DNA of 64,000 bases from Cristatella mucedo (Eukaryota > Bryozoa > Phylactolaemata > Cristatellidae). Position numbers and translations under genes: made by a program. The stretch is from assembly GCA_009760855.2 (NCBI GenBank), contig WPIO01000103.1, positions 1,320,001 through 1,384,000 of the forward strand. Direction: 5' to 3'. Shown piece after piece: positions 26,201 through 32,412 of this stretch. Position 1 is the stretch's first letter, and every line of letters starts with the position of its first letter. Below the pieces are notes generated by a model, which saw nothing but the letters and a program-made list of their open reading frames with translations, was not told the DNA's origin and ran no database searches.

Positions 26201-27614
26201 ACTTCCACAATTCTTACGAAACGACAACTACTCTCCTGCTGCCGACTATGGCTCATTCTTTTCAGCGGTCCTGAGCTGCTACTTCAATGTTACTCACTAC
26301 CTCAACTGCTCTCCTGACTCTGCTATGCTTCCCACCTTCTTTTGGTTTCGTGAGACGAAGTCTATGGGCTACTGAATGTGTACCGAAAGCCGCTTAGGCT
26401 GTGAGTGCGCTATACAAAACTCTCCTGCGTAACACCCACATGGTCTTTATGACTTTGTGGAGTTACAGACGGAGATACATTACATTACTGCACAGGGAAG
26501 AAGACACTGGAGTAGAGAATGATGTAAGGCTAGATCCGATATCCCAACAAATGCATGAACCAGCTTGACTGTAGTATCCTTATCTAAGCAAGCCCGATTC
26601 TTGACAATATCACGTAGCGTACAGAGATATCAAGCTCAGAGTCAAGTACATTATTATTAGGCTAAGAGTTTTGAATGCACGCGTGCAATAATGAGTTGTT
26701 GAAGTCCTTCTTAGGTCTTATGGCAGCTTTGCGAGGCCCATATATTGTTCCAACGAGCAGCATAGAAACCAGTCCTATCGTCCCAAAATTTACACGACAG
26801 TCGTGTGTGAACGAAACTACATACCTCTTTAAAGTGGTTATACATATAATACGCCCATTATTCTGCAACCGATCGGCGTCTTCCAGCAGCTCATGCCGCA
26901 CGCGATGCTGAGCAGGAGTAGGCTGGCACAGCAGGTGAGCAGCAGCTCGTATTCCGTATACAATTGTGCTATTGTCCTTTGCGTGGCCGCCGCCGCTAGA
27001 TGCAACGGCGCCGCTGACGGCCGGTGCCCCGAGGTCGGCTAGAGCCTGCATCAGCTGCAACGACAGAACGACCACCGGCCTGCGGATAGACGGCGAGCTT
27101 CGGCACGACAGCTACGCAATTCGTGGACTCCGTAGCAGTCGTGGTCAGACCTAACAAGAAAATAACGCCTGTTCGCTATCAGCGCTGGACATACGTGATC
27201 CATATTCTGGTCATCTTTATTCCACCTGTTCAGGACGCGGGCTTCAGAGTCACTCGAAACGAAGCTTATCTACAAGAAAAAAGGTACCTCTCGCTACAAA
27301 TGATATATCGAGCAGTCTCGGGAGTAAATCACGAAACATGCGCGACATGAATAAAAGCTGGAAGCCAATGCTTGCTGAGAAACAAAGCTTACCAGCTTAT
27401 CCGCGCCAAAGATATCATAAACGACGCGACATATTTCCATCGCAGCTTCGACGGTAGACGTCCAGTGGGACTTGCTAATAGGTGCCAAAGGTATAACGGC
27501 ATGGCTGCGAATGGCTTTGGTAAAGAAGTCAAAATCAACGACCTCCTTGCAAGATTCAGCGAAGTTCAGACTATGGTCGAGAACAAATACCGTTTTGTGG
27601 TTATGAGAATACAT
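9220..27614 (-). CDS. INTS13: INTS13 (Asunder homologue), Integrator complex subunit 13, 15 coding exons
   Basis: Integrator subunit 13 (Asunder in flies) acts in the nucleus with INTS10 and INTS14 in the Integrator complex, which cleaves snRNA and other nascent transcripts; its C-terminus contacts the cleavage module. Minus-strand coding exons: 27614-27393, 27269-27195, 27054-26825, 25150-25070, 22398-22308, 22204-22076, 21839-21665, 20821-20732, 18087-17903, 13344-13266, 13064-12988, 12413-12196, 11165-10890, 10721-10636, 9587-9220. All junctions are GT-AG and phases agree; the total is 2382 nt, 793 codons plus stop (human is about 706 aa, from memory). Anchors shared with human INTS13 include HKTVFVLDHS, IPLAPISKS, SANYDVELLHS, LKWCTPKS, RISPVDVNSRPS, EDPPSISEGCGGRVTDYRI and RDEQYRQMWSELETL. 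The start ATG at 27614 has A at -3; an in-frame ATG at 27626 is possible. The last 78 codons are less certain. Introns hold LINE and SINE copies in both orientations. Confidence 0.95.
9908..10005 (+). mobile_element. SINE-A, internally deleted (INTS13 intron 14)
   Basis: The A-box part TTTAGTCCAGTGGTTAAGGC runs straight into the terminal part TTCTTTTAGAGGGCTATACA, with the middle missing. Confidence 0.65.
10636..10721 (-). CDS. INTS13: INTS13 coding exon 14 (86 nt)
   Basis: Reads LPGSEPTSRVSSPVLKKAKM and DLAHDIRA, equivalent to the human linker PDSPEPPNKKPLVEMDE. Acceptor gtgcatttcag, donor GCAG|GTAATG. Phases fit exons 13 and 15 exactly. Confidence 0.87.
10890..11165 (-). CDS. INTS13: INTS13 coding exon 13
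   Basis: Starts (R)DEQYRQMWSELETLLRAHAD, matching human RDEQYRIMWNELETLVRAHI, then passes into Gly-rich and Ser-rich low-complexity sequence with a basic patch (RSAKRSRDER) where human has a Lys/Glu-rich linker. Acceptor ctgccctcgtag, donor AATAG|GTATGG. Confidence 0.92.
11725..12045 (+). mobile_element. LINE-A pol fragment, inter-domain region (INTS13 intron 12)
   Basis: Aligns with 34.04-34.30 kb of LINE-A copy A1: AGGACTGACTGT.CATCGAC, TTGCTGATGTCGACAATCAA and TCTTCTTTGTGAGCAGGATA. Antisense to INTS13, with stop codons. Confidence 0.65.
12196..12413 (-). CDS. INTS13: INTS13 coding exon 12
   Basis: Reads HLDPLPSLIVKEELDEDEV through AIYHLVSLE (human VIVKESLTEEDVLNCQKTIY), followed by a Gly/Ser-rich insertion of about 30 residues before RSKGTKR (human GTRGKGPKR). 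The donor AAGAG|GTGAGT is strong; the acceptor cgttgaag has a poor pyrimidine tract. Confidence 0.9.
12988..13064 (-). CDS. INTS13: INTS13 coding exon 11 (77 nt)
   Basis: Reads EAQLERMTRCWPMVINEM and LIFNMLS, against human KHTRYWPMIISQTTIFNM. Acceptor gtcattgtag; the donor TCG|GTTCGT is weak, and the join gives one more residue than human, so the 3' boundary is the least sure of the internal ones. Confidence 0.85.
13266..13344 (-). CDS. INTS13: INTS13 coding exon 10 (79 nt)
   Basis: Reads DFGELMKDNRLTPTKQEFAG and then LLPIEK, against human DFGEFMRENRLTPFLDPRYK. Acceptor tttatttatag, donor AAAG|GTTAGC. It was found by looking for the missing human segment. Confidence 0.9.
13699..13758 (+). 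repeat. Perfect 30-bp tandem duplication (intron 9)
   Basis: Two adjacent copies starting ACATTTCACCTAGTTCATCT, at 13699-13728 and 13729-13758. A (TG)n tract lies just upstream at 13588-13616. Confidence 0.85.
14613..14750 (+). mobile_element. SINE-A, plus orientation
   Basis: CTCAGTGGTTAAAGTGACCG, then GGCTCGAGCCCCGTGG, then AAGCGCCTGAATAGAGATTA and the terminal hairpin. Confidence 0.8.
14780..14932 (-). mobile_element. SINE-A, minus orientation
   Basis: Reverse complement of SINE-A (GAGAACTTACTCTCTATTCA, GGCTCGAG.CCACGACCTC). With the plus copy 30 bases away it makes a long inverted repeat. Confidence 0.8.
16712..16785 (+). mobile_element. LINE-A 3' end with (ATT)n (INTS13 intron 9)
   Basis: AAGCGCCTAGAGAGAGATTA, GTTCTCTGAAGGCGCTTTAT, CAAGTGAATC and then ATT repeats. 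Confidence 0.75.
17187..17545 (-). mobile_element. LINE-A 3' UTR copy (INTS13 intron 9)
   Basis: Begins with (TAA)n and runs through the complete LINE-A 3' UTR in reverse (GCACTTGATAAAGCGCCCTC, GTCAGCACGCATAAGCACAT, AATGCTGTCCTAAATAGGTA). Confidence 0.85.
17690..17835 (-). mobile_element. SINE-B (INTS13 intron 9)
   Basis: GGCTGATTCAACAGCCTCAT through CAAACCCAAGACCTCGACCG and CTTACCCCTAAACTA, the reverse of the tRNA-like head. Confidence 0.75.
17903..18087 (-). CDS. INTS13: INTS13 coding exon 9
   Basis: Contains VMLEQPRKSGSRVLSHML and EDPPSISEGCGGRVTDYRI, almost unchanged from human. Acceptor gccgtttgcag, donor CAG|GTATGG, ending phase 0. Confidence 0.95.
19150..20535 (+). mobile_element. 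LINE-B, RT to 3' end (INTS13 intron 8)
   Basis: Antisense to INTS13. Starts inside the RT domain (VLLDLS.F, SILGPLLFSIKTKPLANVI, an altered YADD region), continues to SPLLKELGWLPVDQQIQSQA and ends in the ACATTACATTA tail. Many stops and frameshifts. Confidence 0.85.
20732..20821 (-). CDS. INTS13: INTS13 coding exon 8 (90 nt)
   Basis: Contains FRISPVDVNSRPSLCLTNFL, one of the most conserved blocks of the family. Acceptor catttgtag, donor GGAG|GTAGGA. The following intron holds an antisense LINE-B copy. Confidence 0.94.
21425..21510 (-). mobile_element. LINE-A type 3' end (INTS13 intron 7)
   Basis: AATAATAATAGTAGCAATAC, then a degenerate reverse LINE-A terminal hairpin (CATCAAAGAACTTAATCACA). 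Confidence 0.55.
21665..21839 (-). CDS. INTS13: INTS13 coding exon 7
   Basis: 175 nt starting EEQNASSSANYDVELLHS and containing SVTLKWCTPKSNAV, near identical in motif to human (SANYDVELLHH, TLKWCTPRTNN). Acceptor cgtcttccag, donor GTTG|GTGAGT. Confidence 0.94.
22076..22204 (-). CDS. INTS13: INTS13 coding exon 6
   Basis: 43 codons containing ESGRKLANRLLAATMDHYNL and ending VTGIPMK (human VRAGRHLATKLNILVQQHFD ... TNIPMK). Acceptor ttctatag, donor AAG|GTGCGC, phase 0 to 0. Confidence 0.93.
22308..22398 (-). CDS. INTS13: INTS13 coding exon 5 (91 nt)
   Basis: Reads LLPVHSCDLLLVHVHPVDVP and on to VKRHK, against human HLMQIQKCELVLIHTYPVGE. Acceptor ccttgtag, donor AAG|GTACGG, phase 0 at the 3' end. 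Confidence 0.92.
23335..23535 (-). mobile_element. LINE-A 3' UTR fragment (INTS13 intron 4)
   Basis: AAATCTCTTTCTAGGCACTT, then CACATCTAGGCCGATTCAAA; a diverged reverse of the LINE-A 3' UTR followed by a short (CA)n tract. Confidence 0.6.
23826..24108 (-). mobile_element. LINE-A type 3' end followed by SINE-B (INTS13 intron 4)
   Basis: 23826-23905 is a reverse LINE-A terminus. 23935-24108 is a nearly full reverse SINE-B (AGCTGATTCAACAGCCTCTT to CCTTACCTAGTGTACCATCA). Both are in the same orientation as INTS13. Confidence 0.75.
24215..24500 (+). mobile_element. LINE-A 3' UTR copy (INTS13 intron 4)
   Basis: GCTTATGCGTGCTGACACTG, CACCCCTAACCTTG, CAAATGTAAAG.ACCTAGAA, GAGGGCGCTTTATCAAGTGT and ATT repeats. 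Confidence 0.85.
24730..24965 (-). mobile_element. LINE-A 3' UTR copy (INTS13 intron 4)
   Basis: Reverse LINE-A terminus (AATAATAAATTTGTTATAGC, CTCAGAGAACTCAATCTCGT) through GTGTCAGCACGCATAAGCAC. With the plus copy at 24.2 kb it forms a second inverted pair in this intron. Confidence 0.85.
25070..25150 (-). CDS. INTS13: INTS13 coding exon 4 (81 nt)
   Basis: Reads (S)DKHAANLIEAVHQCLIDE and on to GYD; it aligns with human SDSHVRMLEDCVQETIHEHN. Acceptor gtgcttgtag, donor GATGA|GTAAGT. Confidence 0.92.
25195..25365 (+). mobile_element. SINE-A with duplicated tail (INTS13 intron 3)
   Basis: A diverged SINE-A head (GACTGAGGTCGTGGACTCCA) and tail; the last segment TATTTTAGG.TGCTTTACAA is present twice in tandem. 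Confidence 0.65.
25395..25605 (-). mobile_element. LINE-A 3' UTR fragment (INTS13 intron 3)
   Basis: Diverged reverse LINE-A 3' UTR: CACATAAGCACTGAGAACAA, AAATGCTGTACTAAGTGG, CAAGTGAAGGGATGTCGTGA. Confidence 0.65.
25736..26488 (+). mobile_element. LINE-B 3' fragment (INTS13 intron 3)
   Basis: Encodes the LINE-B C-terminal region (GLAPAYLAELLHQFQPV, SSAGPRPWNSLPQFLRNDN) with frameshifts and ends in ACATTACATTAC. Antisense to INTS13. Confidence 0.87.
26540..26628 (-). mobile_element. LINE-A pol fragment (INTS13 intron 3)
   Basis: Matches 36.43-36.50 kb of LINE-A copy A2: ATGCATGAACCAGCTTGACT and CCTTATCTAAGCAAGCC. Confidence 0.6.
26825..27054 (-). CDS. INTS13: INTS13 coding exon 3
   Basis: 230 nt from LMQALADLGAP to NNGRIICITTLK (human LMAALAAVGPP ... 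NRGRIICITNAK). The acceptor is ttctgtcgttgcag and the donor AAGAG|GTATGT, leaving two bases for a Ser codon completed in exon 4. Confidence 0.93.
27195..27269 (-). CDS. INTS13: INTS13 coding exon 2 (75 nt)
   Basis: 25 codons, too short to show as a long ORF. The sequence reads ISFVSSDSEARVLNRW and then NKDDQNMDH, against human VNFIVSDSGAHVLNSWTQED. The acceptor is cttgtag and the donor CAC|GTATGT; both boundaries are phase 0. Confidence 0.93.
27393..27614 (-). CDS. INTS13: INTS13 coding exon 1 (start)
   Basis: 74 codons, beginning MYSHNHKTVFVLDHS and ending DIFGADKL; it matches the start of the human VWA-like domain (HKTVFVVDH, IPLAPISKSLWT). The donor is CTG|GTAAGC, phase 0. ATG at 27614 is preferred over 27626 because of its A at -3. 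Confidence 0.93.
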
Positions 27615-28194
27615 CCTGCATCTCATACGTCTAGCAAACCGGAAACGCAATAAAAAGCGCCATGTGTGCCCAGAATTACCAATGCTAGCTGTGGCGCTAT
27701 AAATGTTCGACCTGACCAATAGGGGCTCGCTTCTCTAGACCGAGATGTATGCGAGCAGTTTTATTTAAATTAGGCTACAAGAGCACGATTGATGGCTGTA
27801 AAAGCTAAAGCTAGGATCGGCAGCTCCTGTTATACCGGTAGGTCGCGGCCCCTCCTGCTCGGCGGCTGTTTGCAGCGAAACCGCTGTATCGACAACATTT
27901 TCGAGATCGCACTTTACATGCAGCCATCAAGATATTTGATATTTACGTTATCTACTCTGCAGAGCAGGTGCTAGCGTAGCATGTGTGCGATCGAGGTGTC
28001 AAGTACAGCCATTCACGAGCAATGTCTGAAGGTAACTGAACGCTCTACGGGCCTTCTCCTTCGAAGGTTGAGCGTAGTCTATGAGACTAGCTGCCGGTAT
28101 CGACTAACAGCCAGAGAGCGGCAAGAAAGAAATGAGTAGAAGGTAAATTTCAATAAATATCGACCCCCTGAGTAGACGAGGAGGTTGCCATGAT
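27615..28194. other. INTS13 5' flank, unassigned
   Basis: Expected to hold the INTS13 5' UTR and promoter. I see no TATA box and no divergent gene. Confidence 0.4.
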
Positions 28195-28285
28195 GATTTG
28201 GAATGATATCCGTGAATTTGTGTAGCGCCATCGTAGAAATTAATCGCATTCTAGGTACTTTACTTATGCTGTAAAGGAATCGTGA
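28195..28285 (-). mobile_element. LINE-A type 3' end
   Basis: TGTGTAGCGCCATCGTAGAA, TTAATCGCATTCTAGGTACT and ATGCTGTAAAGGA: a diverged reverse terminus. Confidence 0.55.
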
Positions 28286-28690
28286 CCATTGTGTAAGATG
28301 GGACTTATGACAGAAAATGGATTGGTGACGGACATGACCATTTTTTCGGACGTTCGACAACTATGCGATGAAACAAGGGAATGCAATGACCGACCGTAGG
28401 AATATGAGGCTACTGCCTGGCCACTTCTGTGTGCTGAAGACGCTATTAAGGCGTTTATCGCAGTCTTGCCTGTCCTGAGCACTAAAATTGAGCTTCGTTA
28501 TGAGCCGAGATAAAGTCGGCGAATCCTGTGGAGCCAGCTGCCGGAACCTGCCGACCGTGTTGTTGCGAAGACTGCGATCTGCAGTACACATAGACTCTGC
28601 AATTCGCCGATCCCTGGAGTTTGGCCGATCAATTAAATGTTAGCAGATGGGGATCTGACAGCCCAGCCTCTAAGTGTGTACTGATTTGAA

Positions 28691-28734
28691 GAGATCGGGA
28701 GAGAGAGGGAGGGAAAAAGAGAGAGAGAGAGAGG

Positions 28735-28823
<89 letters not shown>
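28691..28823. repeat. (GA)n microsatellite
   Basis: About 130 bases of GA dinucleotides ending in a run of G. It produces spurious Glu/Arg and Ser/Leu ORFs. Confidence 0.95.
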
Positions 28824-29409
28824 AATGATGGTAAACGGACACGAGCGACTCGCGATTGACTCTAATACCAAGTGGCCCACCAAATAAACTTGAGCCCGGC
28901 TGAACACCCTCCCCCAAAACCGGACAGGCGTGTGGTTTGCCTACGCCTCGAACGCGTACAGCACGAACATCAAGACCGGCTGCTTTGGCGATATATGGTT
29001 CGCAGAACGTTAAACGGTGGTGACCCTTCCCGAAAATCTTACAGCGTTGCATAAAAGGCCGAGCCTATTGACAGAGGGGCTCGCGCGATACTGAAAACAA
29101 AGTCAGGAGCTTGGCGAACGTGCCAACTGATGACCAGCTGCAACTTGAACCCAAGTTAGTGGCTGTCTTGTAGGAAGCTGTCGGGATTTTTCTGGGGCAA
29201 TGAAGACTGGCCAGAGACAGTGAAATAAAGAGATGAGCAGACGTATTGCTTAATAGCGAGTCAGACACTCGAAAGCAGTGAGAGAGATAGGGGTAGACAG
29301 AGACGGACGGAGCGAGGCTTCGCCGAGATAAAGCGAGGGACTTGGTCAAACTGCAGTGGTGCAGCTCTCAGATTAGCCGCGATGGGAGCCCTTGCCTTAG
29401 GGGGGGGGG
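28824..29409. other. Unassigned stretch
   Basis: No recognised gene. It lies upstream of the L3 LTR-like repeat and could be its internal region, ending in the run of ten G at about 29401. Confidence 0.3.
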
Positions 29410-29640
29410 TCGACTAGGGCGCCTAGTACAGACCCAGCTCCCGACTCACCTGGCTCAAGGTAGAATATAGCTTTATGCAGGCGATTCCGTTAGGAGATTG
29501 AGCGACTAATGTGGTTGTCTTAGCGGGTTCGACTAGGACACTAAGTACAGGCCCGGCTCCTGGTCTACCCGCTAAAGTTAGAATGAAGCTTGGTGCAGAC
29601 GTTGCGGTCAGGATGTGCACCGATTAATATGCTGAAGTAG
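29410..29640 (+). repeat. Diverged tandem duplication of about 116 bp
   Basis: Two units begin TCGACTAGG at about 29410 and 29528. They share C.AAGTACAG.CC.GCTCC, A..GTTAGAAT and TGCAG.CG.T, by eye at roughly 70 percent identity. Confidence 0.6.
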
Positions 29641-30245
29641 AAATAGCAGCTGCGCGCGAGGTCAGGAGTTGAGAGGAGAGGGAATATAATGAGACGCCTC
29701 GAGAGCTCGGGGCTGCAGCTTCGGTAGTCGATGCGAGACTACGCTTTGAGAGCACGAGAGACGAACCTACGGCGACGGACAGCTAAGTGCAACTTGGACT
29801 TCGCAGTTGTGTTCTACCGGCTACTTGGTCTAGCGGTTAAGGTGCTCGCCCCGACTAAGGTCTGACTGAGGTCGTGGGCTCGAGCCCCGAGGCATATGTG
29901 AAGCGCCTGAATAGAGATTAAGTTCTCTTGGGGCGCTATATAAATGAATTATATTTATATTTATATACTCAGTTAGCTGCTCGTATCTTGGGGTGCTCTA
30001 GCGGCCCGCCTTCGGGGTTGGAACAATCGCTAGCGACGCGCGCATAGGATAGTTCAGTATAAGCGGGCTTCGGGAGTTCGCGCTGTTAACTCCGTCGGTC
30101 CGGTACGCGCCGCGTAAAGCGCTTGCGCCGGCGCGTGACCGCTACCAACAGGCCCACAATAAACTGTTGCTTTCGGCACCCAGTTGTGGCTGCCTGTGTT
30201 TTAACCGCACCGCAGCACTGCATCACACAGTCCACCGGTAGAGAG
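29640..30245 (+). mobile_element. L3 LTR-like repeat, split by SINE-A
   Basis: Second copy of the family at 1.6-2.1 kb. TATA-like AGTATAAG at 30056 and AATAAA at 30158 sit in LTR order. SINE-A (29825-29970) interrupts it after CCGGCTACT; the other copy reads straight through this point. Confidence 0.62.
29825..29970 (+). mobile_element. SINE-A, best-preserved full copy
   Basis: Head TGGTCTAGCGGTTAAGGTGC, B-box region GGTCGTGGGCTCGAGCCCCG, tail AAGCGCCTGAATAGAGATTA, GTTCTCTTGGGGCGCTATAT, AAATGAATTA. The tRNA-derived head has no intact tRNA fold beyond the A and B boxes. TACT flanks both sides as a likely short target duplication. Confidence 0.85.
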
Positions 30246-30280
30246 ACGGGGGTCGAGCTTCTCTGCGTGGTTACAAAACC

Positions 30281-30475
30281 ACAACTGCTCTCCTGACTCT
30301 GCTATGCTTTCCATCTTCTCTTGGTTGCGTGAGATGAAGTATGTTGGCTACCTAATGCGTACCGAAAACCGCTTAGGCTGTGAGTTCGCTATACAAAATT
30401 CTCCTACAAGACATCCACATAGTTTTTGTGGCTTTGCGGAGTAACGGGCTGAGATATATTACATTATATACTAAG
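30281..30475 (+). mobile_element. LINE-B 3' end fragment
   Basis: ACTGCTCTCCTGACTCTGCT through CCGCTTAGGCTGTGAG to a diverged TACATTA tail. Confidence 0.75.
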
Positions 30476-31231
30476 TAAAGCAACGTCTGTGCATCGATTA
30501 TAGCTCGGCTTGGTGTTTCGCGATCTTTCTTACTGCCCAGCAGCGGCTGAACCACAGATTTTCAAGTTTCAGTGAACAGGGTCACGATTGTCAACGTACC
30601 GGACCGAAGCATACCAGGAAGCTGCATAAGCATGGGAAGTCTCTTTAGCCGCCAATGTAGGGACTAATTTGACTACGGCTACTAATTTCGTAAAGAATTT
30701 TGTGTCGATAGATCAACAAAATTACTCTCTCGATTGATAATTCCCACAAACTATGTCTTAGGCGTCGCACGACGCTTTCGTACTTGGGGACCATAATATG
30801 AGCTACTCCCTTGCGGATACGCTACGTGTTGAGGAGTCGAGCACTTCCCGACTTTTAATCGGTCAACTGGTAGTGAAAAACCACCACTCGAATGTATGTC
30901 ATCTGGACATCATCATCTCGACAACCAGCTGAATTGCTATATATCAAATGGCTGCAGATGACCAACCCTCAATGCCAGCTATCGCCAATAAAAAATTCTC
31001 TATCCAAAAATGCTAAGCTGCTTATACTAAACGGCTGCAAAGGCTCTTACTAGCTCGCTGGTTTTAGCTTGGCTTACTACAATAACCGCTATGTTTGAGT
31101 GAATTTCCACAGAAGCGTATACGTACGTAAATCGCGGATTTTTGAATGAAAAACACGGAGATACATTGAATGCCAGGCGAGACAGAATTTGAATGGATTC
31201 GACAAAATATTGTATGAGTTGCATCTTAAAA
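30476..31231. other. Unassigned stretch
   Basis: No gene or repeat recognised. Confidence 0.4.
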
Positions 31232-31377
31232 AATCTTGTTCCCAGAGGTCTGTCTTCTTTTCTGAAAGGTTTGGATGGCTGCCAGTCGATCTAAAGATAC
31301 AGAGCAAAGTTCTTACCCTGACCCACAAGGCCCGCCGCGGTTTGGCTCCTCCATACCTAGCTGAACTGCTGCACCAC

Positions 31378-31658
31378 TGTTGTGTGCGCCTGCGGCTTCT
31401 GCTGTAATTAGCGAAGCGCCTGACACTAATGCACGTGCCTCACCTGTGGCCAATAGTTAAGCCAGTGAAGCGGCGCAGCGTCGGGCCACTATTGCAGGTT
31501 ATATTTCACGTCGTCTGCTGCGATTGATCGAGCTCTCATGTATGTGCCCATGGAGAAGAATAAAGAAGAGTTTCGTTTACCGCAGACGAGCGCCCGCTGT
31601 GTCTCCGTGAGACTCCCACTAGAACAGCCGCCGCCGGAGCCATTGTCAAACAACAACA
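31378..31658 (+). mobile_element. Candidate solo LTR inside LINE-B
   Basis: 281 bases absent from other LINE-B copies. It starts TGTTGTGCGCC and ends CAAACAACAACA, giving TGTTG/CAACA inverted ends, and contains AATAAA at 31559. I could not find a clean target duplication. Confidence 0.5.
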
Positions 31659-31870
31659 ATTTCAGCCTCTTCGTGCCCTCAGGTCCTGTAGGGACAATAC
31701 ATTAACTGTTCCATTCCTCCACTTAAAGACTCTTGGCGACAGAAGCTTTAGTTCTGCAGGTCCAAGACTGTGGAACTCACTTCCACGATTCTTAAGCAAC
31801 GACAACTATTCTCCTGCTGCCGACGGTGGTGTATTGTTTCAAGCCGTCCTGAGCTGCTACTTCCATGCTA

Positions 31871-32020
31871 ATATAATATAATATAATTCATTTGTATAGC
31901 CCCCCAAGAGAACTCAATCTCTATTCACGCGCTTCAGATATGCCTCGGGGCTCGAGCCCACGACCTCAGCCAGACCTTGGTCGGGCGAGCACCTTAACCG
32001 CTGAACCAAACCAGCTCGGC
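31871..32020 (-). mobile_element. SINE-A inside LINE-B
   Basis: Reverse SINE-A (AGAGAACTCAATCTCTATTC, GGGCTCGAGCCCACGACCTC, CACCTTAACCGCTGAACCAA). LINE-B sequence CATGCTA / CATACT flanks it. Confidence 0.82.
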
Positions 32021-32116
32021 ATACTCACTATCTCAACTGCACTCCTGACTCTGCTATGCTTCCAAATTTCTTATTATTGCGTGAGATGAAGTCAGTTGGC
32101 TACCGAATGCGTACCA

Positions 32117-32308
32117 GACCAGCCGTGATGGCACACTAGGTAAGGCGGTTGCTTTCACGACCTCGGTCCCGAGGTCGTGGGTTCGATTCCTGCGGTGTGC
32201 GACCCTTCATCGTCGCTGCAAGCGGTGGTGATAGCCGTAAAGGCTCTTCTGTGACTATGCAAAAAGAGGCAGTTTAATCAGCTAGGATTTTATTTCTTTC
32301 TTTCTTAT
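32117..32308 (+). mobile_element. SINE-B, well-preserved full copy, inside LINE-B
   Basis: Head CCGTGATGGCACACTAGGTA, palindromic CGACCTCGGTCCCGAGGTCG, B box GGTTCGATTCC, body GCAAGCGGTGGTGATAGCCG, tail AATCAGCTAGGATTTTATTT and TTTC repeats. Confidence 0.87.
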
Positions 32309-32412
32309 CGAGAGCCACTTTGGTTGCGCGTTCGCTATACAAAGCTCTTCTGCGAAACACCCGGACAGTCTTTGTGGCTTTGTGAAGTTACAGAAGGAGC
32401 TAAATTACAGGC

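Larger units (their letters stand above)
31232..32412 (+). mobile_element. LINE-B 3' fragment split by three insertions
   Basis: Pieces 31232-31377, 31659-31870, 32021-32116 and 32309-32412 are collinear with LINE-B (PVDLKIQSKVLTLTHKARRG, GLAPPYLAELLH, then the tail region). Separate insertions lie between them. Confidence 0.85.

Noticed and set aside
28633-29052. Minus-strand ORF with a Ser/Leu run
   Set aside because: Driven by the (GA)n tract; the flanking residues match no family.
32117-32200. Possible tRNA gene (B box GGTTCGATTCC)
   Set aside because: The same sequence recurs as the head of SINE-B and lacks a complete cloverleaf; likewise the SINE-A heads.
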